Assembly (NCBI RefSeq): GCF_022533585.1
Contig: NZ_CP092827.1
Coordinates: 2,706,001-2,770,000, forward strand
From: Pseudomonas sp. LS.1a
GTDB taxonomy: Bacteria > Pseudomonadota > Gammaproteobacteria > Pseudomonadales > Pseudomonadaceae
DNA length: 64,000 bases
Direction: 5' to 3'
This document shows, in pieces, positions 16,332 to 24,912 of the stretch (positions are counted from its first letter, which is position 1; each line of letters begins with the position of its first letter). A program made the translations under genes and the position numbers. Below the pieces are notes generated by a model. It saw only the letters and a list, made by a program, of their open reading frames with translations, was not told where the DNA came from and made no database searches.

Positions 16332-17050
16332 GCCTGTTACCGCACAACGCCACGCTGCTGGAGCGCTCGCTGGAGCGCGCCGGCGAGTTCGGCGTTGACC
16401 CGGACATTATCCGGGGCGTGGCCGACTCGGCACGCTGCCCGCCTAACTTCCTGCCCTGGTTGGGCTGGGCGCTCAAGGTTGAAGGCTGGGAAGCCGCCTA
16501 CACCGACGAGCAGCGCCGCGCGCTGAGCCGTGAGGCGATCCCGGTTCACAAGACCAAGGGCACCGTCGGCGCAATCCGGCGGGTGCTCAAGGCGGTGCGG
16601 GTCAACGCGGAGTTCAAGGAGTGGCACCAGATACCGAACGCCGCGCCGTACACATTCCAGGTCACGGCCTGGGCCAACGAAAACCGGGCGGGTGAGGGGT
16701 CGATTATTTCGCCCGAGCTGGGCGCGCGCTTGCGCGCCCTGGTCGACGCGGCGAAGAACGAGCGCAGCCATTACGAGTTTCGGCTGGGTGCCCGCTTCGA
16801 CGGCGGCCTGGTGCTAGGCAACGCCTTTCAGGCGCGGGCCGTGCAGCACCGCTCCATGGATGCCCAGGCGGTTCCGTTCGACCCCATGGCGGAGACGGTG
16901 CTGTTTGCCAATGCCCTCAACGCGTCCAGCGTATCCCGGCGCTTTGCCGAGGCGCAGGGCGTTCCTATTCAAGCAGAAGGTGCCCCGCTGGTGGCCAACG
17001 CGGCGCAGGTGCGCACGGTCGTGCGGGGCTACATGGAGGCTGTTCTATGA
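16328..17050 (+). CDS. Phage tail protein I (P2 GpI-like)
   Basis: 240 residues beginning MSLLPHNATLLERSLERAGEFG, with the characteristic FLPWLGWALKVEGWE segment near residue 38 and KTKGTVGAIRRVLKAV near 77. GpI links baseplate and tail fibre. The C-terminal 80 residues are longer than in P2 and rather Ala/Val-rich. Four-base overlaps on both sides. Confidence 0.9.
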   Translation: MSLLPHNATLLERSLERAGEFGVDPDIIRGVADSARCPPNFLPWLGWALKVEGWEAAYTDEQRRALSREAIPVHKTKGTVGAIRRVLKAVRVNAEFKEWHQIPNAAPYTFQVTAWANENRAGEGSIISPELGARLRALVDAAKNERSHYEFRLGARFDGGLVLGNAFQARAVQHRSMDAQAVPFDPMAETVLFANALNASSVSRRFAEAQGVPIQAEGAPLVANAAQVRTVVRGYMEAVL

Positions 17051-17733
17051 GTACAGGCTTGCAACCTGTCATCACCAAGGCCGGCCTGGCGGCGATCCTG
17101 ACGGCAACGAAAACCGGCCTAGCGGCCGAGATTGGCTATATCGCCCTGGGCAGCGTGGCCTACACCCCGACCGCCGATCAAAAGACCCTGCGCAACGAGA
17201 TTGCGCGGTTTCCGATCTCCGGCGGCGAGAAACTGAGCAGCACCCTGTTGCACCTGACCGCTGTCGCGGATGGCGCGACCGGTTACTGGGTGCGCGAGAT
17301 TGGCATTTTCCTCACGGACGGCACGCTGTTGGCGGTCTGGTCGCACCTGACCGAGGCGCTGGCCTACAAGGCCCCCAACATCGACCTGCTGCTGGCTTAC
17401 GACCTGTCACTGGCGGCGCTGCCAGCGGATAGCGTGACCATCACCAGCACGGCCGCCGGCCTCAACCTGACGCTGGCCGAACCCTTGGCCGTGCAGGCCA
17501 CGGCGCTCATTGCCGAGCAGCTGCGCACCCTGCAGCAGAACGACCGCCTGGTTGCCCAGGAGCGCCTGCAGGCGATTTCTGAAGAGCAAATCAGCGGTCT
17601 GCTGGAACGTATGTCTGCTGCCGAGAAAACCGCCACCGAAACGCGCGACAGCCTGCTGAGCGCGACGGTTGCCAATGCCACCGGCCTGATGGCCCTTCAA
17701 TACACCGTTGTTCAACACTTGTACGGATCATAA
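17047..17733 (+). CDS. Tail fibre, collar domain (DUF3751-like N-terminus)
   Basis: 228 residues. The first 150 match the phage tail-collar fibre N-terminal domain (LQPVITKAGLAAI, IGYIALGS, YWVREIGIFL.DGTLLAVW). A helical coiled-coil segment follows (ALIAEQLRTLQQNDRLVAQERLQ). The receptor-binding C-terminal part normally found in long fibres is absent here and is probably supplied by the next gene. Confidence 0.85.
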   Translation: MSTGLQPVITKAGLAAILTATKTGLAAEIGYIALGSVAYTPTADQKTLRNEIARFPISGGEKLSSTLLHLTAVADGATGYWVREIGIFLTDGTLLAVWSHLTEALAYKAPNIDLLLAYDLSLAALPADSVTITSTAAGLNLTLAEPLAVQATALIAEQLRTLQQNDRLVAQERLQAISEEQISGLLERMSAAEKTATETRDSLLSATVANATGLMALQYTVVQHLYGS

Positions 17734-17735
17734 CC

Positions 17736-18467
17736 ATGAGCCTTGAAACTGAAATCGCCGCGCTGGTCGCGGCAAACAATAAGCTGATCGACTATTTCAG
17801 CGGCAAAAAGACCGCGATTGACGCTGCCGTGTCCGCAGCAATCGCTGCGGCGCCGTTGTTGGTCCGCGGCTACTGGGTGGACCCGCAACTGGGCGACGAT
17901 GCTAACGGCCTGGGGACCGAGGCCAGCCCCTTCAAGACCATGCAACGGGCCGTCGACGCTACCCCGGACTGTGGTCGGGTTACCGTATGGCTGGCCAAGG
18001 ACTATGTGTTGGATAAGAGCATCAACACGAACGGGCGTCAGCTGGTCATTGGTGCGTTGCCTGGCTCTGGTCGTCGACTGATTCTCAATGAGTTCATCCC
18101 GGAAGGTGACACTCTGCCACGTATGGGGTCGTTCTGGATGTCGAGCGGCTCTACCCTCCAGCTGCTTAACGTGACGCTCAGCCTGCCGGCGTCGAGCGCT
18201 GGCGATCTGAGCGCCTACTATGCGCTCGCTTTTGCCAGTGGGTCGTCGGCCCCGATCATCATGCAGGTCCGCATGTACAACTGCGCGTTCGAGCTGCGCG
18301 GCACCTTCCGGGGCAGGCTGATCGGTCCAGGCTCGGCAATTTTTGCGCTGTCCATGACCGGCACGGCGGTGCCTTCGGCACTCAATGGCTCGCTGGTTGT
18401 GGGTATCGCTGCGGGCACCCTGTCCAAAGATTTGGGCCACGTCATCACCAACCTGTCGAGCCTGTGA
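17736..18467 (+). CDS. Probable tail fibre/receptor-binding protein with beta-helix
   Basis: 243 residues. After a short helical head (ETEIAALVAANNKLIDYFSGKKTAID) comes GYWVDPQLGDDANGLGTEASPFKTMQRAVDA, a motif common at the start of right-handed beta-helix (pectate-lyase-like) domains of fibres. It follows the collar fibre by two bases and probably sets host range. Rather short for a beta-helix fibre. Confidence 0.7.
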   Translation: MSLETEIAALVAANNKLIDYFSGKKTAIDAAVSAAIAAAPLLVRGYWVDPQLGDDANGLGTEASPFKTMQRAVDATPDCGRVTVWLAKDYVLDKSINTNGRQLVIGALPGSGRRLILNEFIPEGDTLPRMGSFWMSSGSTLQLLNVTLSLPASSAGDLSAYYALAFASGSSAPIIMQVRMYNCAFELRGTFRGRLIGPGSAIFALSMTGTAVPSALNGSLVVGIAAGTLSKDLGHVITNLSSL

Positions 18468-18474
18468 GGCGATT

Positions 18475-18930
18475 ATGCAAAAAACCTTTCTGAACGTCGT
18501 CTATGGCGACATCAATTACAACGGCTTCGAGTTTGAGGCATTGCCCATCGGTGCGGCGCTGCTGGTGGCTCAGCAGCAAATCGACCAGGCGGCCGACCAA
18601 GCGCTGGCGGCGGTGCTGGGTGATCCGCTGCGCGCCATCGAGAACCAGTTGGCCGAGGCCGAGGCGACGGCCTTCAAGCTGGCGGGTTACGCCGGTGAGG
18701 TGCCGCTGACTGTACAGGCTGTGGTCGATGCTCAGGGCGTCGAGCCCACGGAGGCGGCCGAGTCGATCCTGCAGGAGGCGCAGGTCTGGCACGCGGCGGT
18801 CTGTTCGATCCGTGCGGCCCGCCTCAAAGGCAAGGTCGAGGTGCTCAAGGCGACTATCCATGCGCAGGCTGAAACCTACGCCGACGAGGCAATCAACGCC
18901 ATCCGCGCGAGTGTGCCGGGCGCCGTCTGA
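18475..18930 (+). CDS. Putative tail fibre assembly chaperone / small tail protein
   Basis: 151 residues from ATG 18475, seven bases after the fibre stop. Mostly Ala/Glu-rich helix (QQQIDQAADQALAAVLGDPLRAIENQLAEAEATAF). Genes of this size directly after fibre genes are often fibre-assembly chaperones. I do not see a defining motif, so the role is by position. Confidence 0.5.
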   Translation: MQKTFLNVVYGDINYNGFEFEALPIGAALLVAQQQIDQAADQALAAVLGDPLRAIENQLAEAEATAFKLAGYAGEVPLTVQAVVDAQGVEPTEAAESILQEAQVWHAAVCSIRAARLKGKVEVLKATIHAQAETYADEAINAIRASVPGAV

Positions 18931-18952
18931 CCCCTCGCCGCATTCCCTTGAG

Positions 18953-18975
18953 CGCCCCGTTTTCGGGGCGTTTTT
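18953..18975 (+). terminator. Terminator-like hairpin before the sheath gene
   Basis: CGCCCCG-tttt-CGGGGCG stem followed by TTTTT. Confidence 0.75.
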
Positions 18976-18984
18976 ATTTCTGCA

Positions 18985-19010
18985 GGGCCGCCGCGTGCGG
19001 CCCTTTCTTT
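18985..19010 (+). terminator. Second hairpin before the sheath gene
   Basis: GGGCCGC-cgcgt-GCGGCCC stem followed by TTTCTTTT and a GGAGC ribosome site for ATG 19023. Confidence 0.55.
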
Positions 19011-19022
19011 TGGAGCTATCCC

Positions 19023-20189
19023 ATGGCTGGATTCTTTCACGGCGTTACCGTAACGAACGTCGACACCGGCGCGCGCAACGTTGCGCTGCCGTCTTCCTCG
19101 ATCATTGGCCTGGTCGACACCTTCACCGAGGGCGCGAACGTCTCGGCCAAGGTCGGTGACCTGTTGCTGATTACCAACGAGCGCGAGGCCGTTGCCGCGT
19201 TCGGTGCCGATGCGGCCATCACCAAAGCCTGCCGGGCGATCTATGCGCGTTCCAAGGCAGTCATCGTCGCTTCGGGTGTGGCCAAGGTGGCCGACGCGGC
19301 CGCGCAGACTTCCGCGATCATTGGCGGGGTGCAGGCCAACGGCAAGCGTACCGGCCTGCAGGCGCTGCTGGACGGCAAGAGCCGGTTCAACGCCCAACCG
19401 CGCCTGATCGTCGCGCCCAAGCACAGCGCGACCCTGGCGGTCGGTACCGCGATGCAGTCGATTGCGGAAAAGCTGCGCGCCGTGGCAATCATCGACGGCC
19501 CCAACACCACTGACGAGGCAGCCACTGCCTACGCCAAGTCGTTCGGCTCCAAGCGCATTTATATGGTCGACCCGGGCGTGCAGGTGTGGGACACCGCTAC
19601 CAATGCGACCATCGACGCGCCGGCCTCGGCCTGGGCTGCAGGTGTGTTTGCCTACACCGACAGCGAATACGGTTTCTGGGCCTCGCCATCGAACAAAGAG
19701 TTCGTCGGTATCACCGGCACCACCCGCGCCATTGAGTACCTGGATGGCGACGAGACGTGCCGGGCCAACCTGCTCAACAACGCCAATATCGCGACCATCA
19801 TTCGTGACGACGGATTCCGCCTGTGGGGTAACCGCACGCTGTCGAGCGATCCGAAATGGGCATTCGTCACCCGCGTGCGGACCATGGACATGGTTATGGA
19901 CGCGATCCTGTACGGCCACAAGTGGGCGGTGGACCGGGGTATTACCTCGACCTATATCCGCGACGTAACCGAAGGTCTGCAGGCCTTCATGCGCGACCTG
20001 AAAGCCCAGGGCGCAATCATCAACTTCGAGGTCTACGCCGACCCGGTGCTCAACACGGCCAGCCAGCTGGAGCAGGGCAAGGTGTATTGGAACATCCGCT
20101 TCACCGACGTTCCGCCGGCCGAAAACCCGAATTTCCGTATCGAAGTCACCAATCAATGGCTGACCGAAGTCCTCGACCAAGTCGCGTAA
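19023..20189 (+). CDS. Contractile tail sheath protein (P2 FI-like)
   Basis: 388 residues, the standard P2-type sheath length. Begins MAGFFHGVTVTNVDTGARNV and contains SSIIGLVDTF, typical of the family. The sheath contracts to drive the tube through the envelope, so the phage (or a tailocin-like derivative) is a myovirus. ATG 19023 follows TTTTGGAGCTATCCC. An 11-base version of the late palindrome (19044-19054) lies in codons 8-11. Confidence 0.93.
   Translation: MAGFFHGVTVTNVDTGARNVALPSSSIIGLVDTFTEGANVSAKVGDLLLITNEREAVAAFGADAAITKACRAIYARSKAVIVASGVAKVADAAAQTSAIIGGVQANGKRTGLQALLDGKSRFNAQPRLIVAPKHSATLAVGTAMQSIAEKLRAVAIIDGPNTTDEAATAYAKSFGSKRIYMVDPGVQVWDTATNATIDAPASAWAAGVFAYTDSEYGFWASPSNKEFVGITGTTRAIEYLDGDETCRANLLNNANIATIIRDDGFRLWGNRTLSSDPKWAFVTRVRTMDMVMDAILYGHKWAVDRGITSTYIRDVTEGLQAFMRDLKAQGAIINFEVYADPVLNTASQLEQGKVYWNIRFTDVPPAENPNFRIEVTNQWLTEVLDQVA
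19043..19055. repeat. Late-operon palindrome copy 4, shortened centre
   Basis: CGTTACCGTAACG at the start of the sheath gene; the arms are the same but the centre is one base instead of two. Confidence 0.55.
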
Positions 20190-20201
20190 GGAGCGCATTC
20201 C

Positions 20202-20711
20202 ATGGCAATGATTCCCGAAATTCTGGCCAACATGAACCTGTTTGTGGACGGCGTCAGCTTCCAGGGCGATGTCCCTTCCCTGACCCTGCCGAAACTGGCA
20301 CTCAAAATGGAAGAGTACCGCCCAGGCGGCATGGATATGCCGATTGAGATGGACCTGGGCATGGAAAAGCTGGAATCCAGCTTCACCACCACCGGCGTGC
20401 GCAAAGAGTCGTTGAAGTTCTTTGGCCTGGCTGACGGTAACGCCTTCAACGGGACGTTCCGGGGTTCGTTCAAGGGTCATAAGGGTGAAACCAAAGCGGT
20501 CATCGTCACCCAGCGCGGCACCCTGAAAGAGTTGGACATGGGCGACTGGAAGCCGGGCGACAAGGCCGAACACAAGCACGCCGTGGCCCTGACCTATTAC
20601 AAGCTGGAAGTCGGCGGCGAGGTCATCTACGAGATCGAACCGATGGCCATGAAGCGCGTCATCAACGGCGTCGACCAGCTGGCCAGCCAGCGCCGCGACC
20701 TCGGCCTGTAA
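20202..20711 (+). CDS. Tail tube protein (P2 FII-like)
   Basis: 169 residues beginning MAMIPEILANMNLFVDGVSF, the usual opening of major tail tube proteins of P2-like phages. Polymerises into the inner tube inside the sheath. Lies 12 bases after the sheath gene with an AAGGAGCGC ribosome site. Confidence 0.93.
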   Translation: MAMIPEILANMNLFVDGVSFQGDVPSLTLPKLALKMEEYRPGGMDMPIEMDLGMEKLESSFTTTGVRKESLKFFGLADGNAFNGTFRGSFKGHKGETKAVIVTQRGTLKELDMGDWKPGDKAEHKHAVALTYYKLEVGGEVIYEIEPMAMKRVINGVDQLASQRRDLGL

Positions 20712-20758
20712 CCCCTGCAACCTTTCCGTCTCCCTTTCTGATTCAAGGACACCGCGTC

Positions 20759-21055
20759 ATGAGCAAGCCAGTACCGAAGTACCTCAAGCTGACCGCTGAA
20801 AACGTCACCATCACCCTGACCAAGCCAACCGAGATGAATGGCATCAAGCTGGACACCATCACCCTGCGCGCGCCGACGGTGCGTGATATCCGTGTCTCCA
20901 CCCAGACCGGCGGCGATGACGACGAACAGCGCGAGCTGAACCTGTTCGCCTCCCTGGCCGAAGTCAGCGCAAAGGACCTGGAGGGCCTGACTTACAAGGA
21001 TTACAACCGCGTAGCGGCGGGTTACAGCTTTCTGGTGCGAGAGGACGAACTGTAA
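20759..21055 (+). CDS. Tail assembly chaperone (P2 GpE position)
   Basis: 98 residues, starting MSKPVPKYLKLTAENVTITL and containing ITLRAPTVRDIRVS, as in tail assembly chaperones of P2-like phages. These bind the tape measure during tail growth and are usually made in short and frameshifted long forms. The E-prime-like frame follows (see next feature). Confidence 0.82.
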   Translation: MSKPVPKYLKLTAENVTITLTKPTEMNGIKLDTITLRAPTVRDIRVSTQTGGDDDEQRELNLFASLAEVSAKDLEGLTYKDYNRVAAGYSFLVREDEL

Positions 21056-21065
21056 TCCCGAGAGC

Positions 21066-21167
21066 ATGAAGACGGCCGCCAAGCGACTGGCGGCCGAGCT
21101 GAATTTCTCGGCCGAGGAAATCATGACCATGCCCTATTCGGATGTGGTGTGGTGGCTCTCGGACTAA
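21066..21167 (+). CDS. E-prime-like C-terminal extension of the tail chaperone (expressed by frameshift)
   Basis: A 33-codon frame, reading MKTAAKRLAAELNFSAEEI then TMPYSDVVWWLSD, resembles the small GpE/E-prime proteins of P2-like phages (a FxW/S..E.M..MP..dv..W pattern). It is open back to 21015, overlapping the end of the upstream gene in the +1/-2 frame. A slip of two bases on the GAG codon at 21041-21043 re-pairs exactly with GAG at 21039-21041 and would give a 136-residue fusion. Whether it is also started at ATG 21066 is unknown. Confidence 0.6.
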   Translation: MKTAAKRLAAELNFSAEEIMTMPYSDVVWWLSD

Positions 21168-21186
21168 GCCGGCGAGGGGGTAGGCA

Positions 21187-24100
21187 ATGGCGTTAAAGCC
21201 TTTGATCCTGGTCATCGGGGGTGCCGTCGCTTCAACGGTCGGCACCGCCTTTAAGACGGTCGAAAGCGGCATCCAGAAACTGGAGGCCAAGGGCAACAAG
21301 GCCAAGGTGCTGAGAAGCACCATTGGCGAAACCATCAAGTTGCGCGAGGAATGGAAGCGCGCGCACGACAGTGGCGCCGCCGGCGCCGATAAGCTGCAGC
21401 GCAAGTTGAACGACAATCTCGACGCCTTGCGCAAGCAGGGTATCGAGGTCGGCCGGCTGGGCCGCGAATATCAGCGGCTGGGCCGCGAGGCGCGCGCCGC
21501 CGATCTGCAGATCAAAGGCCACCAGCAGGTTCAAGCGGGCAAGGAATCGCTCAAGTCGAACGTGGGCAAGACGGTGGCGGCCACGGCCGCTATTGCCGTG
21601 CCGACGACGATCAGCGCGAATTACCAGGCGATCATCCGTGACATTGCGATCAAGGCTGACATTGCCAACAAGCCCCAGGAGCAGCAGCTAACCCGGACGG
21701 TGATCGATACGGCGGCCGATACCGGCATGGCCCGTAACGATGTGGCCGACCTGGTCAACCAGCTGGTCGGCGCCGGCATGGAGCTGGACAAGGCGCTGGC
21801 CTATGCGCCGGTGGCGGCCAAGTTCGCCATTGGCCAAGGCGCCTCGGGTGTAGACACCGCGTCGATGATTCAGGCGCTGGAGCAGAACGCCAAGATCAGC
21901 GACCCGAAGGTCATGCAGCAGGCGCTGGAGGCTATCGCCTACCAGGGCCAGGCGGGTAGTTTCGAGGCTAGCGACATGGCCCGGTGGTTCCCGCAACTGC
22001 TGGCCAACATGGAAAAAAGTGGTATCACCGGGATAGACGCGGTGACTTCGCTGGGTTCCATGCTGCAGGTGCAGATGAAGACCGCCGGCAGTTCGGACGA
22101 GGCCGCTAACAACCTCAAGAACTGGATTGAGAAAATCGGCGCCGGCGATGTGGTCAAGGCCTACAAAGACGCCGGCATTGATTACCAGGCTTCGCTGAAC
22201 ACCGGCTTGCAGAAGGGCATGAACGTCATTGAGGCGTCCATGGCCCTGGCCATGAAGTACGTCGAGACGACCGACCCGGCCCAAGCCAAAAAGATCAAGG
22301 ACGCCCAGGCCAAGATCGATAAAGAGGTTGACCCGGAGAAGGCTAGGGCGGCGCTGGAGGCCCTGGAGAAAACCCTGCGCACCGGCGATATCTTCGCTGA
22401 CATGCAGGTCAAGGCGGCGCTGACCGCCTACGGGCAAAACCGGGGGCTGTATGAGGAGCTGAAAGCCGATTCCAAGAAGGCCTCGGGCATCCTCGACAAG
22501 AACCTGGCCGAGCGCCGCGAAACCTCGGCCCAGCAGTGGGCGGAGACGGTCCAGGCAGCTGACGACGCCATGCGCAGCATTGGCGATGCCATCCGCCCGG
22601 CCACCGACATGGCGGCCAAGGGGCTGACCGCTGTTGCCCAGGGCATCACCACGCTGTCGGACAAGTTCCCGGCGGTCGTGACGGGCATTGCCGGCACCGT
22701 GGCGGCCCTTCTGGCGTTAGGTACTGCTGCCAGCGCGTACCGGATCGGCAAGGGCGCGTTCAACTTCGCGCGCGGTGCTGTGATGGGGCGTGGCGGCAAG
22801 GAAGTCGAGACGCCGGCACGCCGGCTCAGGACCGGCAGTAAGGTGGTCGACGCCGGCCTGGGCGTGCTGGACAAGGTGCTGTCGCCGCGCTCGACCGATG
22901 CCGAGCCGGCCAATGATCCGCTCGGGGGCATCAAAGACCCGCAGCGCGTGTTTGTGGTCAATGCCGATGCCTTCGGCAAGATCGGCAGCACCGTCGCTAA
23001 TAGTGGCCCTGCAGGGCCTGCTAGGGGGAGTCGCAGAAGTCGCCGCCGGGAACGCCGGCGCGCGGCCAAGCAAGGTGCTGCAACGCGTCCGGTGGTGGCG
23101 GTCGAAGCGCCCCAGGCGCCGACGCCCAAGCCTCGGGCGCTGCCTGCAGCAGTCACGGCGCTGAACGACGCCGGCGAGCTGGGCAAGGTCGCCCGCTCGA
23201 TGCGTGGCGTGACGCGCCTGGCCAGACGCTTGCCGGGTGGCAATTTCATGGATGCCGGCACGGCCGCGCTCGATGTTGCCCTGAACGCCAAGACCCAGGA
23301 CGAAAAAGCCGAGGGTTACGGCGCCGCCGGCGGCAGTCTCGCGGGCACGCTCGCGGGCGCTGCTGCAGGTGCTGCCATTGGTTCGGTGGTGCCGGTCATC
23401 GGCACGGCCGTGGGCGGTGCTGTCGGTGCCGTGTTGGGCGGCATGGGCGGCGAGTCGGTTGGCGCCTGGCTGGGCAAGCGTTGGTTTGGTGAGGAAGCGG
23501 CCGAGGGTGAGGACAAGCCAGAAACGCCGGCGGCGCCGGGTGAAGCGTTACGCGTAACGCTGGAGCCGCAGGGGGCCACCCCGGGCGTGCTCGATGCCGG
23601 CAAACCTGCGCCTGTGGTGGTCGACAACCGGGAGCCGGTTGCCGCGCCATTGCCGGCGCCGACGGCGCCCGCCCTTGGCGATGCCGTGCGTGCCCAGCCC
23701 AAGCCTGTTCCGCCGGCGGCCGCGCCGGTGGTGGTACCACCTGCAGCAGCGCCTGCAGTACGGGTTACCGCGCCCAAGGCAACGCCGACCGCACCTGTGG
23801 TGGTCGACCGCCGAGAGCCGGTCGCCGCGCCACTGCCGGCACCGGCGGCGCCCGCCCTGGGCGATGCCGTGCGTGCCCAGCCCAAGCCTGTTCCGCCGGC
23901 GGCCGCGCCGGTGGTGGTACCACCTGCAGCAGCGCCTGCAGTACGGGTTACCGCGCCCGAGGCAACGCCGACCGCACCTGTGGTGGTCGACCGCCGAGAG
24001 CCGGTCGCCGCGCCACTGCCGGCACCGGCGGCGCCCGCCCTGGGCGATGCCGTGCGTGCCCAGCCCAAGCCTGTTCCGCCGGCGGCCGCGCCGGTGGTGG

Positions 24101-24903
24101 TACCACCTGCAGCAGCGCCTGCAGTACGGGTTACCGCGCCCGAGGCAACGCCGACCGCACCTGTGGTGGTCGACCGCCGAGAGCCGGTCGCCGCGCCACT
24201 GCCGGCACCGGCGGCGCCCGCCCTGGGCGATGCCGTGCGTGCCCAGTCCAAGCCTGTTCCGCCGGCGGCCGCGCCGGTGGTGGTACCACCTGCAGCAGCG
24301 CCTGCAGTACGGGTTACCGCGCCCAAGGCAGCGCCGACCGCGCCTGTGGTGATCGACCGTCGAGAGCCGGTCGCCGCGCCACTGCCGGCACCGGCGGCGC
24401 CTGCCCTGGGTGATACCGTGCGCAACCAGCCCAAGCCCAGCATGCCGGCCCCTGCGCCGCTGCTGGTCAAGCCAGTGGTCATGCCGGCGCCGCGTGCGCC
24501 GATGGCCCAGGCGGCGCCGGTGATGCCCCTGGTGCTGGTCGTACCGGCACCCAAGGTCGCCCAGGGCGTACCCGCTCAAGCAGCCCCCCAGCCGGCACCC
24601 TGGCCGGACGGGCTGGGCGATGTGGTGCGCGACATGGTGGCCAAGGCGAAAACGCCGGCACCCCGACTGCCCGAGCCGGAAAAGCCAGCCAAGGCGGTCA
24701 CGGTCAAGCCGCCGCCGCCGAAGGTGGATATGACGTTTACCTTCGCGCCGCATATGCCCATCACGGTGCATGGTGAAGTCAAGGAACCCGATCAGGTGGT
24801 GCGCGAGATTGAAGCGCCATTGCGTCGTAAGTTCGATGAATGGGCGCGTGAAGTGCAGGCCCGCATGGCATCGGTGCAGCTGTACGACCAACCACACGTT
24901 TAA
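21187..24903 (+). CDS. Tail tape measure protein
   Basis: 1238 residues. N-terminal helical region with long coiled coil (residues 10-120), then a TP901-type core (NYQAIIRDIAIKADIANKPQEQQ). Hydrophobic segments lie near 490-520 (AVVTGIAGTVAALLALGTAAS) and a Gly/Ala-rich region near 715-760 (AGTLAGAAAGAAIGSVVPVIGT). A 280-residue Pro/Ala/Val region of tandem repeats occupies about 809-1088. Tape measures set tail length and enter the host membrane at infection. The Pro-rich repeats are unusual. A perfect 16-base palindrome lies at 23545-23560 immediately before the repeats. Confidence 0.9.
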   Translation: MALKPLILVIGGAVASTVGTAFKTVESGIQKLEAKGNKAKVLRSTIGETIKLREEWKRAHDSGAAGADKLQRKLNDNLDALRKQGIEVGRLGREYQRLGREARAADLQIKGHQQVQAGKESLKSNVGKTVAATAAIAVPTTISANYQAIIRDIAIKADIANKPQEQQLTRTVIDTAADTGMARNDVADLVNQLVGAGMELDKALAYAPVAAKFAIGQGASGVDTASMIQALEQNAKISDPKVMQQALEAIAYQGQAGSFEASDMARWFPQLLANMEKSGITGIDAVTSLGSMLQVQMKTAGSSDEAANNLKNWIEKIGAGDVVKAYKDAGIDYQASLNTGLQKGMNVIEASMALAMKYVETTDPAQAKKIKDAQAKIDKEVDPEKARAALEALEKTLRTGDIFADMQVKAALTAYGQNRGLYEELKADSKKASGILDKNLAERRETSAQQWAETVQAADDAMRSIGDAIRPATDMAAKGLTAVAQGITTLSDKFPAVVTGIAGTVAALLALGTAASAYRIGKGAFNFARGAVMGRGGKEVETPARRLRTGSKVVDAGLGVLDKVLSPRSTDAEPANDPLGGIKDPQRVFVVNADAFGKIGSTVANSGPAGPARGSRRSRRRERRRAAKQGAATRPVVAVEAPQAPTPKPRALPAAVTALNDAGELGKVARSMRGVTRLARRLPGGNFMDAGTAALDVALNAKTQDEKAEGYGAAGGSLAGTLAGAAAGAAIGSVVPVIGTAVGGAVGAVLGGMGGESVGAWLGKRWFGEEAAEGEDKPETPAAPGEALRVTLEPQGATPGVLDAGKPAPVVVDNREPVAAPLPAPTAPALGDAVRAQPKPVPPAAAPVVVPPAAAPAVRVTAPKATPTAPVVVDRREPVAAPLPAPAAPALGDAVRAQPKPVPPAAAPVVVPPAAAPAVRVTAPEATPTAPVVVDRREPVAAPLPAPAAPALGDAVRAQPKPVPPAAAPVVVPPAAAPAVRVTAPEATPTAPVVVDRREPVAAPLPAPAAPALGDAVRAQSKPVPPAAAPVVVPPAAAPAVRVTAPKAAPTAPVVIDRREPVAAPLPAPAAPALGDTVRNQPKPSMPAPAPLLVKPVVMPAPRAPMAQAAPVMPLVLVVPAPKVAQGVPAQAAPQPAPWPDGLGDVVRDMVAKAKTPAPRLPEPEKPAKAVTVKPPPPKVDMTFTFAPHMPITVHGEVKEPDQVVREIEAPLRRKFDEWAREVQARMASVQLYDQPHV
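23545..23560. repeat. Late-operon palindrome copy 5
   Basis: Perfect 16-base palindrome GCGTTACGCGTAACGC in the tape measure gene just before its Pro-rich repeats. Confidence 0.85.
23611..24450 (+). repeat. Tandem 183-bp (61-residue) repeats inside the tape measure gene
   Basis: Units start at 23611, 23794, 23977, 24160 and 24343, an exact 183-base period with about 4.6 copies. Each unit encodes a Pro/Ala/Val-rich stretch with VVVDRREPVAAPLPAP and LGDAVRAQPKPVPPAAA. Copies two to four are nearly identical at DNA level, so expansion is recent. Confidence 0.95.
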
Positions 24904-24912
24904 GGAGGGGTT

